DNA of 64,000 nucleotides. It comes from Psychromonas sp. SP041. GTDB taxonomy: Bacteria; Pseudomonadota; Gammaproteobacteria; Enterobacterales; Psychromonadaceae. The DNA lies in assembly GCF_000470315.2 (NCBI RefSeq), contig NZ_CBRF02000027.1, positions 1-64,000 of the forward strand, written 5' to 3'. Made by a program: the position numbers and the translations under genes. Numbering within the stretch: the first letter of the stretch is position 1; each line of letters starts with the position of its first letter. Shown in pieces: positions 47,616 to 58,053 of this stretch. The notes beneath the pieces were generated by a model that was not told the DNA's origin, did not search any database, and saw only the letters and a list, made by a program, of their open reading frames with translations.

Positions 47616-49943
47616 TTATCCCCCTAATATTTGTTCGGTGCGATCCGTTATTTCAATGATGGCATTGATATTCAATATTTCATCTTCTATACGCTTACTT
47701 AGATGCATTGCATAACAAGAGATAACGTTTAATTCTGAACTGATCACTTTTAGGCTCGGGGCTTCTATCGGTGTTAGACGGTAATGTAGTATTTGTAATT
47801 GATTCAGTTTTTTATGTTTTATGACAAAGTCTCTTTTACTCTGTTGAGATTCAAAATCTTCATCTAAATAACTTTCAATTGACCATTTATTACTGTCGTT
47901 TTGTATCTTGTTAATATAAATAGTTCGCTCAAAATTGAGTGGTTCTTGTTGTGTGCAAGCCGCTCGAAGTGGGGCCGTTAACAACCTGTCTAATAGTTTG
48001 TTATTAGACAGGGCGATATGGTTATTTTGATTTTCATTTTTACACTCAAAGTTAAACAGTTGTTTCAACGTTTTAGCGTCTTCAGCGATTGACGAGAAAC
48101 TGATTTTAGGTCGCCCATTTTGAGTCGATACATAAAAGAACGCTTGAGAGAGGGCTGATTCTGCCGCTTCATGTAACCGTGTTGTTACGGGCTGTTTGTG
48201 AGATTTGAGTGGGATCTCTTTAAAGTGTGTAGGGTTCTTGACGACTAACACTGAAAAGAACTGATACATGGTCATATAGCTTTCACGAGATGCTATTTGT
48301 AAATGATAAACACCTTTTGGACTAGATGAAATGACACGGTACTCTATATTCTTCAATGTAAATTGAGTTGATATTTTTTGTAGGTCAAGAAAATCGATGG
48401 TGACCAAACTACGTCTAGTTAACAGTTTAGGTGTATCAAGTTGTATTTTTAAACCTGAGTTAGAGAAATCAACAACTTTACCGGCTAAAGCGGCATCACT
48501 CGTGTGTAAGGTTATTGAACTGCTGTAACGGTAACGTTCCTCTTTACGCAGTTCTTCAGGGAATAAATCATAAACAGGTGTAAACCCTTCTTCTTTTTCG
48601 CGATGCACGTATTTGTTTAATAGGTTTGGATTACCTTTTTCTGAGCGTGTATCGATCTTTATTATTTCTTTGGTTGAGATTGACGTTAACGTTGCTAGAT
48701 GCGTTATGTCATTAAAGATTTGTGGGCGTATATCTGTTAACTGGTAACTTTTAATAGCTTGGTATGTGTAGCTTTGCAATGTGAGGTGGTAACACCGCCA
48801 GTTTGCTTTGCTTCTGCCATATTCAATGAACAAATGTTTTAAATTATCTTGTTGCAATTCTTCTTCTGTCGCTGACAAGAGAAACTCTTCACCCTCACTA
48901 ATATAGGTAAAGCTATAAACCGTTGTCACCAGTTTAGGTTTTGCGAAAGAGAGGAGTTTTTTGAGTCGCGATTCGCTGAATAAAAAAGGCAGTTGGTTGG
49001 TGTTTTCACAGCGCCAATCATTCAATATGTCTTTATTGACCGCATTTCTCAACATAAATAAAATGGGTTTATGACTATTGGCGTTAAGGTAAATAGGTAA
49101 GCTATTCATTGCCATTAATGTACTGTTTTTTAGCGACTTTTCACGAGCAAGGCGGAAATAATAAAGCACATCTAATTTATATTTATGTTGGTTCGCTCTG
49201 ATGAATGATTTAATGAATTGAACAAACTCTGGTTTGTCGTCCTCAAGGTTTAGGTAAAGATAAAAGCCCGTTTTTTCTTGTTGTTGTTTGACTAAACGAT
49301 AATTGATTTTTTGATCGACTATTGCTTTATCTTTATATTCATTACTGAGCGTTGTAAAACTAACTTGGATTAATTGACCATCTAAATGACTGCGTTGCTC
49401 TAGTAGTTTTATCTTTAAACCTGAAATAGAAATATTAGACGTGGTTGCTTGATATACAACACCATCTTCAAAGGTGACTTCTATTTTTGAAACAAAAAAC
49501 ATGCGTGCAGCTGTTTGTTTACGGTGATTATTTAATTGAATATTTTCAGTTATGTTTTGATTGATATCGGTGGTGATTTTTGGCGTTGCTTCGGTGCTTT
49601 GTTGTTGTTTTATTTTTTGCACATAACCTAAAACTTGCTCGTAAGCGCCAACGGTATATTCACCATATACCTTAATAGCTGTCGCTAATTCTTTATCAGC
49701 AGCGGTTGTAAGGTAGTGAGTTAAATTGAAGTAGGTATATTGTGCCGTTTTCTCAATGACTTTTTCACGTAGATCGATAATGCGTGTACAAGGCTTTGCA
49801 ATACGACTTATTTCCATTTTAATTAAAAATTTATCACTATTACTCTCACCAAAAAAAACCTTATCAATCATGCTATTAAAATCAGCACTATTATAAAATG
49901 GTATTAAGGTTTCGATTTGTGATTGGTAATCCTTCACGTTCAT
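47616..49943 (-). CDS. Large protein with two PilZ domains
   Basis: This 775-aa cytoplasmic protein has two PilZ domains, which in this family bind cyclic di-GMP. The first is at about residues 138-250 (NHRKQTAARMFF, then TSNISISGLKI). The second is at about 465-580 (RKEERYRYSS with RxxxR, then VVDFSNSGLKI with [D/N]xSxxG). The first lacks a clear RxxxR spacing (R-x5-R) and may not bind. The remaining sequence is conserved-looking but unassigned. It probably links cyclic di-GMP to motility or surface behaviour. It is a single gene. Confidence 0.85.
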   Translation of the reverse strand: MNVKDYQSQIETLIPFYNSADFNSMIDKVFFGESNSDKFLIKMEISRIAKPCTRIIDLREKVIEKTAQYTYFNLTHYLTTAADKELATAIKVYGEYTVGAYEQVLGYVQKIKQQQSTEATPKITTDINQNITENIQLNNHRKQTAARMFFVSKIEVTFEDGVVYQATTSNISISGLKIKLLEQRSHLDGQLIQVSFTTLSNEYKDKAIVDQKINYRLVKQQQEKTGFYLYLNLEDDKPEFVQFIKSFIRANQHKYKLDVLYYFRLAREKSLKNSTLMAMNSLPIYLNANSHKPILFMLRNAVNKDILNDWRCENTNQLPFLFSESRLKKLLSFAKPKLVTTVYSFTYISEGEEFLLSATEEELQQDNLKHLFIEYGRSKANWRCYHLTLQSYTYQAIKSYQLTDIRPQIFNDITHLATLTSISTKEIIKIDTRSEKGNPNLLNKYVHREKEEGFTPVYDLFPEELRKEERYRYSSSITLHTSDAALAGKVVDFSNSGLKIQLDTPKLLTRRSLVTIDFLDLQKISTQFTLKNIEYRVISSSPKGVYHLQIASRESYMTMYQFFSVLVVKNPTHFKEIPLKSHKQPVTTRLHEAAESALSQAFFYVSTQNGRPKISFSSIAEDAKTLKQLFNFECKNENQNNHIALSNNKLLDRLLTAPLRAACTQQEPLNFERTIYINKIQNDSNKWSIESYLDEDFESQQSKRDFVIKHKKLNQLQILHYRLTPIEAPSLKVISSELNVISCYAMHLSKRIEDEILNINAIIEITDRTEQILGG

Positions 49944-50062
49944 AAATGGGAAAGTCTCATATTGTTGATAGAATATTGCCAGAGTGAATTAGCATAGTTT
50001 AGTTAAACCATTTTAAGTCCTACTGGCAATAAGTCACTTATTTATCTAGATTTTTTAGTCGT

Positions 50063-50608
50063 TTACCACATTAAATCATCGGGTATTGCGAACTCTGCAT
50101 AAGGGTCGTCTTCATCGCTCTTAGACTCAACATCAGTTTGGTCGTGTAATGCAACTAACACTGACTCATCAATAGCGCGTAATTTCTCTGCGGCTTCTTT
50201 ATTGATAAGATAAAATTCTTCGTTTAATACACAAATAGCAAAGGCGCCTTTGATTAGGCCTTTTTGAATTTCTGGTTTAACGGCAATACGCTTTACTTTA
50301 TTGTCATAAGTAAAGTGATAGTCTAATTCACCTTGATAATTCTTTTCACAATGTTGGGCAATCATTTGTATTAATTTCCCATGTGCAGCGCGCTTCGCTA
50401 GCTCTTGTTGAGTTTGCTGGTTGTTTTCAAGGTCTTTCTGTTTTTGTTGTTCTGCTTTTGCTTGTACAGCAAGTTGTACGTCTGAGATGACAACGGTGCC
50501 TTTTTTCTTTTTTTGTTTTGCTTGGCGGCGTTTGTCTGTTTGTGCTTGCTTTGCTTTCTGTTTATTAACTAAACCTGAATTCATTAATTGATCTTGTAAT
50601 GAAGCCAT
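50063..50608 (-). CDS. yaiL: DUF2058 protein (YaiL family)
   Basis: This 181-aa protein has a lysine-rich N-terminal half (DQLMNSGLVNKQKAKQAQTD, then the basic run RRQAKQKKKKG). The conserved C-terminal DUF2058 domain follows (FTYDNKVKRIAVKPEIQKGL, FAICVLNEEFYLINKEAAEK). It is a small basic soluble protein that may bind nucleic acid; its function is not known. It stands alone. Confidence 0.88.
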   Translation of the reverse strand: MASLQDQLMNSGLVNKQKAKQAQTDKRRQAKQKKKKGTVVISDVQLAVQAKAEQQKQKDLENNQQTQQELAKRAAHGKLIQMIAQHCEKNYQGELDYHFTYDNKVKRIAVKPEIQKGLIKGAFAICVLNEEFYLINKEAAEKLRAIDESVLVALHDQTDVESKSDEDDPYAEFAIPDDLMW

Positions 50609-50745
50609 ATTGAAACCCTTTAGTGATGATATATATAGGTTTTAGTTTATCACACTATATTATTCGAAATATCGACTTTGTTATTAAAATGGTTTAGATT
50701 AAAACTATGGGTATAGGATGTACACAACGATAAAAGGAGCTAACT

Positions 50746-51144
50746 ATGTTAGAAAATCTACAAGTAAAGCAATTCATGACGGGTAAAAGTATCGCGTTTA
50801 CGAAAGAGATGAATTTACAAACCGCAGTGGAAAAACTATTAGCCTCGAATTTGATTGGTGGTCCGGTTGTTAATGAGTCAGGGCATGTGGTTGGCTGGTT
50901 ATCAGAGCAAGATTGTTTAGCTAAAATTATTGAAGCTAGCTACTACAGTGATCATTCTGCGCTAGTTGAAGATGTTATGTCTGATTCTCCTTTAAGTATT
51001 CCCTCTACACTTAGTATTGTTGATTTAGCACAAAAAATGATACACGAAAAACCAAAGATGTATCCGGTATTAGATGAAGATGATATTTATGTGGGATTAA
51101 TCACGCGTAAAATGGTGTTAGGAGCAATAAAAACGCAGCTATAG
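50746..51144 (+). CDS. Two-CBS-domain protein
   Basis: This 132-aa protein is a tandem CBS pair (Bateman module): VKQFMTGKSIAFTKEMNLQT with NESGHVVGWLSEQD, then VEDVMSDSPLSIPSTLSI with DEDDIYVGLITRKMV. Such stand-alone modules bind adenine nucleotides and regulate partners. No partner is visible here. AAGGAGC lies 7 bases upstream of the ATG. Confidence 0.9.
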   Translation: MLENLQVKQFMTGKSIAFTKEMNLQTAVEKLLASNLIGGPVVNESGHVVGWLSEQDCLAKIIEASYYSDHSALVEDVMSDSPLSIPSTLSIVDLAQKMIHEKPKMYPVLDEDDIYVGLITRKMVLGAIKTQL

Positions 51145-51250
51145 TTTGTTGCCAATGTTATTAATGTTTATTAATGTTGTTAATAGCCCGCTGTTAATTA
51201 TATCGCTTAAATAAATGTGCAACTTTTTGCACATTTTTTGTTTAAGTGAT

Positions 51251-51290
51251 TGTTCATTTGTTCATTTGTTCATTTGTTCATTTGTTTATT
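51251..51290. repeat. Tandem 8-bp repeat
   Basis: About five copies of TGTTCATT in a row, with further partial copies to 51315. It is in a non-coding gap between convergent genes, likely a simple slippage repeat. Confidence 0.8.
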
Positions 51291-51399
51291 TATGCGCCTG
51301 CTCATTTGTTCATTCAATATGTCGATATAGTCTTTTTGCCATTGTTTTTATTTTAGATCTCATTTAACGCTTGCTGACGATAAAACCTCAGCAGAAAAA

Positions 51400-52110
51400 T
51401 TAAAGCAGGGTAATTTTTTGTTTATCCCAACAGCTTTTATCGATGACCATGTTACTTGTTTGTTTTAATTGTTGAATGAAGTTATCTCTTGTATTGGCGA
51501 CCACGCCTAGGCTTGCTAAATGAGACGTCATCATTTGACAGTCAACGATTTGCCCTTGGTAAAAACTGAAATGTTTACATAAGGCTATGAAAGCTAATTT
51601 TGACGCATTAGTTTGTTGATGAAACATCGATTCGCCACAAAATACGCCACCCATGTTCACGCCATATAAACCACCGACCAATTCTTCTTTATTCCATATT
51701 TCGACTGAGTGCGCAGCGCCTATTTGATGCAATGCGATATACGCTTTTTTTATTACTGGGCTTATCCATGTTTCTGATTGCGTTTTACGCGGTAGGGCAC
51801 AAGCATCAATCACATCAGAAAATGCATGGTTGATAGTAATGGTTAAAGTAGTTTGACGGATAAACTTGGCCATACTTTTGCTTATATAGACTTCTTGAGG
51901 TTTGATCACCGCTCGCTCTATAGGGCTCCACCATAAAATAGGCTCTCCTTCAGAAAACCACGGAAAGATAGCTTGTTGATAAGCATTGAGTAAACGTGAA
52001 GTCGATAAGTCTCCCCCAATAGCCAGTAAACCTTCAGGATCATCCAATGCATTTATTGGGTCAGGAAAATATATATCATCGTTAGATAATACAAACAGTT
52101 TTTTTGACAT
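51400..52110 (-). CDS. aat: Leucyl/phenylalanyl-tRNA-protein transferase
   Basis: This 236-aa enzyme transfers Leu or Phe to N-terminal Arg or Lys of proteins, feeding the ClpAPS N-end rule pathway. It shows FPDPINALDDPEGLLAIGGD, AIFPWFSEGEPILWWSP, VEIWNKEELVGGLYGV and GVFCGESMFHQQTNASKLAF, all diagnostic. The frame is open to 52179, but the ATG at 52110 (MSKKLFVLSN) gives the usual N-terminus and is preceded by AGAG. Confidence 0.95.
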   Translation of the reverse strand: MSKKLFVLSNDDIYFPDPINALDDPEGLLAIGGDLSTSRLLNAYQQAIFPWFSEGEPILWWSPIERAVIKPQEVYISKSMAKFIRQTTLTITINHAFSDVIDACALPRKTQSETWISPVIKKAYIALHQIGAAHSVEIWNKEELVGGLYGVNMGGVFCGESMFHQQTNASKLAFIALCKHFSFYQGQIVDCQMMTSHLASLGVVANTRDNFIQQLKQTSNMVIDKSCWDKQKITLL

Positions 52111-52441
52111 AAGATCTCTAAAGTATTGTAACAATGAGTAATTTGGCTTTATTAGTAAGGTTTTTACAACGTTTTTCACGACATTGTTTACAATGCAAAT
52201 TAACCACTAAGTGACGCTATTAAGCTGCGTTTTGTGCTTGTTTTATTCACAATAAGTCCAAATATAGTGAAAATAGTATAATCACGTACAGATAAAAGTA
52301 AATCATAACGGTTATCTGTTAATACTTTCTTAGATTCAAGTAGTAAGCGCTTAACTCAATTTAACTTAAATATAAGTTATCTTATCTTTAATTAGTGTGT
52401 TTAAATTTCTTTTTTTGTAATAAAAAGTGAAGTGAGTATTG

Positions 52442-53047
52442 ATGAGCGATGTTAATTATGAAAATTTGTTTGAAGTTCTGAAACAAAAAGAAGACGTTAA
52501 AGGGAAGGTAACGATTATTTTAACCCCTGATTTAAGTATTCCAACGCAAGATTTGATGATTAGACACCGTATTAAATTTGATCATATTGTTAATTTTAAA
52601 GAAACGTCTGCGATGATTAATATGACAGCTGCAAAGAAAGGCGGCGCGACAGCTTTTTTTACATTAAATAACGAAGATAAAGCGGTTGTGTTCATTCAAA
52701 GTGAATTTATCCCATACCGTGCTGATTCTGATGTTCAGGTAATGAATGCCGCATATCGATATGTTTTTCTTATAAACGAATTGGCACATATCAGTGATGT
52801 TGAAAACAGCATCAATGTTGATAGAGAAACGGAAACAGGAGATTTATGTAAAGCTGAGGTTTACGCTAAGGTGTGTACGCTGAAACATCTTACGCTTAAA
52901 AAATACACTTATGCGCGAATGCTCTATGCCAATACGTTACTTAAAGTAGATGATGTTAACAATGATTATTGCTTGCAGGTTCAAAGAGAAGTAATGAAAA
53001 AATATCCGAAGAAAAAGTTAATTCAATGGTCAAAGCAGTCGAGTTAA
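52442..53047 (+). CDS. Unknown 201-aa protein
   Basis: I do not recognise this protein. It has mixed alpha/beta composition (VTIILTPDLSIPTQDLMI, GGATAFFTLNNEDKAVVFIQ) and a basic C-terminus (EVMKKYPKKKLIQWSKQ). I use ATG 52442; a TTG lies three bases upstream. It is convergent with gltA across a shared terminator. Confidence 0.7.
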   Translation: MSDVNYENLFEVLKQKEDVKGKVTIILTPDLSIPTQDLMIRHRIKFDHIVNFKETSAMINMTAAKKGGATAFFTLNNEDKAVVFIQSEFIPYRADSDVQVMNAAYRYVFLINELAHISDVENSINVDRETETGDLCKAEVYAKVCTLKHLTLKKYTYARMLYANTLLKVDDVNNDYCLQVQREVMKKYPKKKLIQWSKQSS

Positions 53048-53054
53048 AAAATAT

Positions 53055-53082
53055 CAACCCTCACGAATTAAGGTGAGGGTTG
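53055..53082. terminator. Bidirectional terminator
   Basis: CAACCCTCAC (53055-53064) pairs with GTGAGGGTTG (53073-53082) around GAATTAAG, between convergent genes. T-rich sequence follows on the plus strand (TGATTTAGCGTTTT) and A-rich flanks (TTAAAAAATAT) give a T-run for the other strand. Confidence 0.8.
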
Positions 53083-53116
53083 ATTTAGCGTTTTATGGCT
53101 ATTTTTCTTTCACTAT

Positions 53117-54394
53117 TTACTTCTCTGGGTACGTTAAATCTACTTCACCAGTGTATAACTGACGAGGACGACCGATTTTTTGGCCAGGTTGATCTAACAT
53201 TTCTTTCCAGTGTGAAATCCAACCAACAGTACGTGATACAGCAAAGATTACTGTAAACATGGTACGTGGGATACCCATTGCACGTAAAACGATACCTGAG
53301 TAGAAATCTACATTAGGGTAAAGTTTTTTCTCGATGAAGTATGGGTCTTCAAGCGCAATACGCTCTAATTCCATTGCTACATCTAGAAGTGGATCGTCAA
53401 TGTTTAATTCTTCAAGCACTTCATGACATGTTTTACGCATTACTGTTGCACGTGGATCATGGTTTTTGTAAACACGATGACCAAAGCCCATTAGACGGAA
53501 CGGGTCATTTTTATCTTTCGCTTTTGCAACAAATTCTGGAATGCGATCAACAGAACCAATTTCTTCTAACATTTCTAAACATGCTTCATTAGCGCCGCCA
53601 TGTGCAGGACCCCATAGAGAAGCAATACCCGCTGCAATACATGCAAATGGGTTAGCGCCAGATGAACCGGCTAAACGTACAGTAGACGTTGATGCATTTT
53701 GTTCATGGTCAGCATGAAGGATTAAAATTTTATCCATCGCGCTTTCTAAAACAGGGTTAACCACATATTCTTCACAAGGAATACCAAACATCATCTTCAA
53801 GAAGTTACCCGCATAAGATAATGTGTTATCTGGGTACATGAATGGTTGGCCTACAGAATATTTGTAACTCATTGCTGCAAGTGTTGGTACTTTTGAAATA
53901 AGACGAAATGCTGCTATTTCACGACACGATTCGTTAGAGATGTCTAATGAATCGTGGTAGAAAGCAGATAGTGCGCCAACAACACCAACCATGATAGCCA
54001 TTGGGTGTGAATCACGACGGAATCCACGGTAAAAAGCAACAAGCTGTTCATGAAGCATTGTATGGTGAAGTACAGTATGTTTGAATTTTGCAAATTCTTC
54101 TGTGCTAGGTAATTGACCGTTTAATAACAGATAACAAACTTCTAAGTAATCTGACTTATCTGCTAATTCATCTATCGCATAGCCACGGTGTAATAAGATC
54201 CCTTTGTCACCGTCAATGTAAGTTATTGCTGACTCACATGAAGCTGTAGCAAGGAATCCAGGGTCGTAAGTGAAGTAACCAGTTTTACCTAAGCTACGAA
54301 TATCAATTACATCATTACCAGCTGATCCTTGGTGGATAGGTAGTTCTACAGGATCTTGACCCGGTAAATGAAGTATTGCGACTTTATCCGACAT
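53117..54394 (-). CDS. gltA: Citrate synthase
   Basis: This 425-aa type II citrate synthase condenses oxaloacetate and acetyl-CoA. [31 protein letters not shown] and [20 protein letters not shown] contain the catalytic His, His and Asp. The length is that of E. coli GltA, so the hexameric NADH-regulated type is likely. GGGAGAG lies about 6 bases upstream of the ATG. It is divergent from sdhC. Confidence 0.97.
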   Translation of the reverse strand: MSDKVAILHLPGQDPVELPIHQGSAGNDVIDIRSLGKTGYFTYDPGFLATASCESAITYIDGDKGILLHRGYAIDELADKSDYLEVCYLLLNGQLPSTEEFAKFKHTVLHHTMLHEQLVAFYRGFRRDSHPMAIMVGVVGALSAFYHDSLDISNESCREIAAFRLISKVPTLAAMSYKYSVGQPFMYPDNTLSYAGNFLKMMFGIPCEEYVVNPVLESAMDKILILHADHEQNASTSTVRLAGSSGANPFACIAAGIASLWGPAHGGANEACLEMLEEIGSVDRIPEFVAKAKDKNDPFRLMGFGHRVYKNHDPRATVMRKTCHEVLEELNIDDPLLDVAMELERIALEDPYFIEKKLYPNVDFYSGIVLRAMGIPRTMFTVIFAVSRTVGWISHWKEMLDQPGQKIGRPRQLYTGEVDLTYPEK

Positions 54395-54789
54395 TATTCT
54401 CTCCCTTGACTTAAAATTATTTATACTCTTTTTTTTGATGGCATATTTTTACAGTCTAACATTGACCTTGTCAAATTTAACATTTCAACTTTGAGAGCTG
54501 AAGTTGTTAACAATTAAAATTACCCTGAACTTGCATAAAGTACAATCAATAAAAAATAAAATTATCTTAATTAGCACTACAAGTCTGCCCGCGTCTCTGG
54601 TAATCTGGGACCTGAGTGAGCTGAAATTTTTTGTGTTTATTTTATGTCTGATAAGTCACAAATTTTATTTTTAATTGTGTTTGGTTCACAAAAGAAATAT
54701 TTTACTTGTTACAAATTGTTAACAATATGCTAACAATAGTGCCCGTGAAAACAACCCCTTACTTTTAGCCATTAATAAAGAGAAAAATT
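54395..54789. promoter_or_regulatory. Divergent gltA-sdhC control region
   Basis: The 395-base gap holds the promoters of gltA (minus) and the sdh-suc operon (plus). It is AT-rich with several TTAACA/TGTTAA-type motifs (for example TTGTTAACAATATGCTAACA near 54716-54736). In related bacteria this region is controlled by ArcA and CRP. I could not assign exact promoters or sites. Confidence 0.5.
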
Positions 54790-55164
54790 GTGCGCAAAGA
54801 GAGACCAAAAAATTTAGACCTATCCACGGTTAAATTTCCCATTACTGCAACAGCATCTATTCTGCATCGTGTTTCTGGGATTATCGTTTTTATTGCCTTG
54901 GCAATATTCTTAACCCTCCTAAACTGTTCGTTATCATCCGCTGAAGACTTTCAAAATGTACAAGGTTACTTTGACTTGTTTATTGTAGAATTTGTTTTTT
55001 GGGGATCATTAACAGGTCTTGCATACCACGCTGTATTTGGTATTAGACATATGATTCAAGATTTAGGACATTGGGAAGAGTTAGAGAGTGCTTCATTAAG
55101 TGCAAAAGTTTGTTTTGCTATTACTGCTGTACTGTCAATATTAGCGGGGATTTTAGTATGGTAA
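54790..55164 (+). CDS. sdhC: Succinate dehydrogenase cytochrome b556 subunit
   Basis: This 124-aa membrane anchor has three transmembrane helices and the family signature RPKNLDLSTVKFPITATASI followed by LHRVSG. The haem-ligand His lies in GLAYHAVFGIRHMIQDLG. It starts at GTG 54790, preceded by AAAGAGAAA. It binds haem b and ubiquinone with SdhD. It is the first gene of sdhCDAB-sucABCD. Confidence 0.95.
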   Translation: MRKERPKNLDLSTVKFPITATASILHRVSGIIVFIALAIFLTLLNCSLSSAEDFQNVQGYFDLFIVEFVFWGSLTGLAYHAVFGIRHMIQDLGHWEELESASLSAKVCFAITAVLSILAGILVW

Positions 55165-55502
55165 AGGTTGCAGGTACTTTTGGACGAAGTGGTGTGCATG
55201 ATTACATTTTATTGCGTGCCAGTGCTGTCATTCTTCTCGCCTACATTATATATCTTGTAGGCTTCATTGTTTCTACTGATATTACTTATCAGGTTTGGAC
55301 GGACTTTTTCTCTTTAACATTTACTAAGGTGATAACGCTAATGGCGTTGGTCGCTATGCTTGTCCATTCTTGGATTGGTATTTGGCAGGTGTTAACAGAT
55401 TACGTTAAATGTACGTTATTACGTGGCACATTACAGTTTGTGTTAACGACGGTTGCATTTGCGTATGTTGTTTTTGGTTTTGTAATTTTGTGGGGTGTTT
55501 AA
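55158..55502 (+). CDS. sdhD: Succinate dehydrogenase membrane anchor subunit D
   Basis: This 114-aa protein has three transmembrane helices and the motif [20 protein letters not shown], then [17 protein letters not shown] with the haem-side His. The start is ATG 55158, overlapping the sdhC stop by 7 bases; the longer open frame upstream is a shadow of sdhC. Confidence 0.94.
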   Translation: MVKVAGTFGRSGVHDYILLRASAVILLAYIIYLVGFIVSTDITYQVWTDFFSLTFTKVITLMALVAMLVHSWIGIWQVLTDYVKCTLLRGTLQFVLTTVAFAYVVFGFVILWGV

Positions 55503-55503
55503 G

Positions 55504-57270
55504 GTGAGTTTACCTATTCGTGAATTTGATGCGATTGTTATTGGTGCTGGTGGTGCAGGTATGCGCGCGGCATTGTCTATTTCGCAGGAAGGAAAAAGCT
55601 GTGCGTTGATTACGAAAGTATTCCCAACGCGCTCACACACGGTATCAGCTCAAGGCGGTATTACTGTAGCGCTTGGTAATGCACATGCTGATAACTGGCA
55701 ATGGCACATGTACGACACGGTTAAAGGTTCTGATTTCATCGGCGACCAAGACGCAATCGAATATATGTGTAATGAGGGCCCTGAAGCTGTTCGTGAATTA
55801 GAAAATATGGGACTGCCTTTTTCTCGTTTTGAAGACGGTTCTGTATATCAACGTCCTTTTGGTGGCCAATCTAAAGAGTTTGGTGGCGAACAAGCGGCAC
55901 GTACTGCAGCGGCAGCAGACAGAACAGGTCATGCACTACTACATACGCTTTATCAACAGAACATTAAAAACAAGACAACCATTTTCTCTGAATGGTATGC
56001 ACTTGATTTAGTTAAAAATGACGATGGTGATGTTGTAGGTTGTACAGCCATTGAAATTGAGACGGGTGAAGTTTGCATGTTTAAGGCGCAAGCGACAGTA
56101 CTCGCAACGGGTGGAGCAGGGCGTATTTATGCTTCAACGACTAATGCACACATTAATACTGGTGACGGTGTTGGTATGGCATTACGTGCTGGCGTGCCAG
56201 TACAAGATATGGAAATGTGGCAATTTCACCCAACCGGTATAGCGGGTGCGGGTACATTGGTTACAGAAGGTTGTCGTGGTGAAGGTGGTTACCTGCTTAA
56301 TAAAGACGGCGAACGTTTCATGGAACGTTATGCACCGAATGCTAAAGATTTAGCCGGTCGTGATGTTGTTGCTCGTTCTATCATGATTGAAATTCGTGAA
56401 GGTCGTGGTTGTGAAGGTCCTTGGGGAACGCACATTAAATTGAAACTAGATCATCTTGGTAAAGATGTTTTAGAAAGTCGTTTACCAGGTGTTTGTGAAT
56501 TATCTCGTACGTTTGCACATGTTGATCCAGTACATGAGCCGATTCCAATTATTCCAACTTGTCATTATATGATGGGTGGTGTTCCAACAACGGTTAACGG
56601 TCAAGCATTAAAACTTGATGCAGATGGTAAAGATATTGAAGTGAAAGGGTTGTTTGCGGTAGGTGAAATCGCATGTGTATCCGTTCATGGTGCTAATCGT
56701 TTAGGTGGTAACTCTTTATTAGATTTAGTGGTCTTCGGTCGAGCTGCAGGTAAGCATCTTGGTAAAGTATTAAGTGAAGAAAATACGTCGAAAGCACCCA
56801 CTGAAGAAAATATTGAAGCTGCATTAGAACGTTATAATCGTTGGGAAAAAGGTGCTGGCACTGAATGTCCAAACGAAATTCGTAAAGATTTGAAAGAATG
56901 TATGCAGAATAATTTTGGTGTATTCCGTGATGGTCCTGCAATGGCTGAAGGTCTTGCTGAACTTGAAGCAATTCGTGAACGTCTTAAAAATGCAAAACTA
57001 AGCGATAAGAGCAGTGAGTTTAATACTGACCGAATCGAATGTTTAGAATTAGATAACTTAATGGAAACAGCTTTAGCAACCGCTAAGTCTGCTAATTTCC
57101 GTACAGAAAGTCGTGGTGCGCATAGCCGCTTCGATTTCCCTGATCGTGATGATGCTAACTGGTTACACCACAGTATGTACATTGCAGAAACAGAAAGTAT
57201 GTGTAAACGTGACGTTAATATGGCGCCAGTACTACGTGAAGCTTTCCCACCTAAAGCGCGTGTTTACTAG
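55504..57270 (+). CDS. sdhA: Succinate dehydrogenase flavoprotein subunit
   Basis: This 588-aa subunit oxidises succinate to fumarate with covalent FAD. The FAD dinucleotide motif is [12 protein letters not shown], the FAD-linked His is in [11 protein letters not shown], and substrate-site residues are in [33 protein letters not shown] and [21 protein letters not shown] start at GTG 55504 ([10 protein letters not shown]), one base after the sdhD stop, which matches the usual N-terminus better than GTG 55495. Confidence 0.97.
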   Translation: MSLPIREFDAIVIGAGGAGMRAALSISQEGKSCALITKVFPTRSHTVSAQGGITVALGNAHADNWQWHMYDTVKGSDFIGDQDAIEYMCNEGPEAVRELENMGLPFSRFEDGSVYQRPFGGQSKEFGGEQAARTAAAADRTGHALLHTLYQQNIKNKTTIFSEWYALDLVKNDDGDVVGCTAIEIETGEVCMFKAQATVLATGGAGRIYASTTNAHINTGDGVGMALRAGVPVQDMEMWQFHPTGIAGAGTLVTEGCRGEGGYLLNKDGERFMERYAPNAKDLAGRDVVARSIMIEIREGRGCEGPWGTHIKLKLDHLGKDVLESRLPGVCELSRTFAHVDPVHEPIPIIPTCHYMMGGVPTTVNGQALKLDADGKDIEVKGLFAVGEIACVSVHGANRLGGNSLLDLVVFGRAAGKHLGKVLSEENTSKAPTEENIEAALERYNRWEKGAGTECPNEIRKDLKECMQNNFGVFRDGPAMAEGLAELEAIRERLKNAKLSDKSSEFNTDRIECLELDNLMETALATAKSANFRTESRGAHSRFDFPDRDDANWLHHSMYIAETESMCKRDVNMAPVLREAFPPKARVY

Positions 57271-57283
57271 AAGGTTTATAGAT

Positions 57284-58000
57284 ATGAATATTAATTTTTC
57301 AATTTACCGTTACAACCCTGATGTTGATAAGAAACCTTATATGCAGGACTCGTCATTAGATGTGCCTGAAGGTTCAGACATGATGGTCCTTGATGCCCTT
57401 ATCTTACTTAAAGAAAAAGATGCGTCACTTTCATTCCGTCGTTCATGCCGCGAAGGTGTTTGTGGATCTGATGGTGTTAATATGAATGGTAAAAATGGAC
57501 TTGCATGTATTACGCCATTGTCTGACGTGTTATCAAAAGGCAAAAAAGTAATTATTCGTCCACTACCAGGCTTGCCAGTGATACGCGATTTAGTTATCGA
57601 TATGACACAGTTTTATACTCAGTATGAAAAAGTGAAACCGTTTTTAATTAATGACGATCGTACACCGCCTGCTGGAGAGTTTAAACAATCTCCAGAAGAG
57701 CGTGAAAAACTTGATGGTTTATACGAATGTATTTTATGTGCATGTTGTTCAACCTCATGCCCTTCATTTTGGTGGAATCCAGATAAGTTTATTGGTCCAG
57801 CTGGTTTATTAGCTGCTTACCGTTTTCTTATTGATAGTCGAGATAGTGCAACTGAAGAACGCTTGTCGAATTTAGATGATGCTTTTAGTGTTTTTCGTTG
57901 TCACAGTATCATGAACTGCGTTAGTGTTTGTCCTAAGGGATTAAACCCTACCAAAGCGATTGGTAAAATTAAATCTATGTTATTACAGCGCGCTGTTTAA
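57284..58000 (+). CDS. sdhB: Succinate dehydrogenase iron-sulfur subunit
   Basis: This 238-aa subunit passes electrons from FAD to quinone. The 2Fe-2S ligands are in SCREGVCGSDG and GLAC, the 4Fe-4S in CILCACCSTSCPSFW, and the 3Fe-4S in CHSIMNCVSVCPKGLNP. The start ATG 57284 follows AGAAGGTT; the frame upstream is a shadow of sdhA. Confidence 0.97.
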   Translation: MNINFSIYRYNPDVDKKPYMQDSSLDVPEGSDMMVLDALILLKEKDASLSFRRSCREGVCGSDGVNMNGKNGLACITPLSDVLSKGKKVIIRPLPGLPVIRDLVIDMTQFYTQYEKVKPFLINDDRTPPAGEFKQSPEEREKLDGLYECILCACCSTSCPSFWWNPDKFIGPAGLLAAYRFLIDSRDSATEERLSNLDDAFSVFRCHSIMNCVSVCPKGLNPTKAIGKIKSMLLQRAV

Positions 58001-58053
58001 TTTTTAACTAAACATTACTAATTAAACAATTAATAAAAGTATAAGGAATGTTA

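Noticed and set aside
54660-54710. CRP site upstream of sdhC (TGTGT...TCACA)
   Set aside because: The spacing between half sites is one base short of the CRP consensus, so I did not list it as a site.
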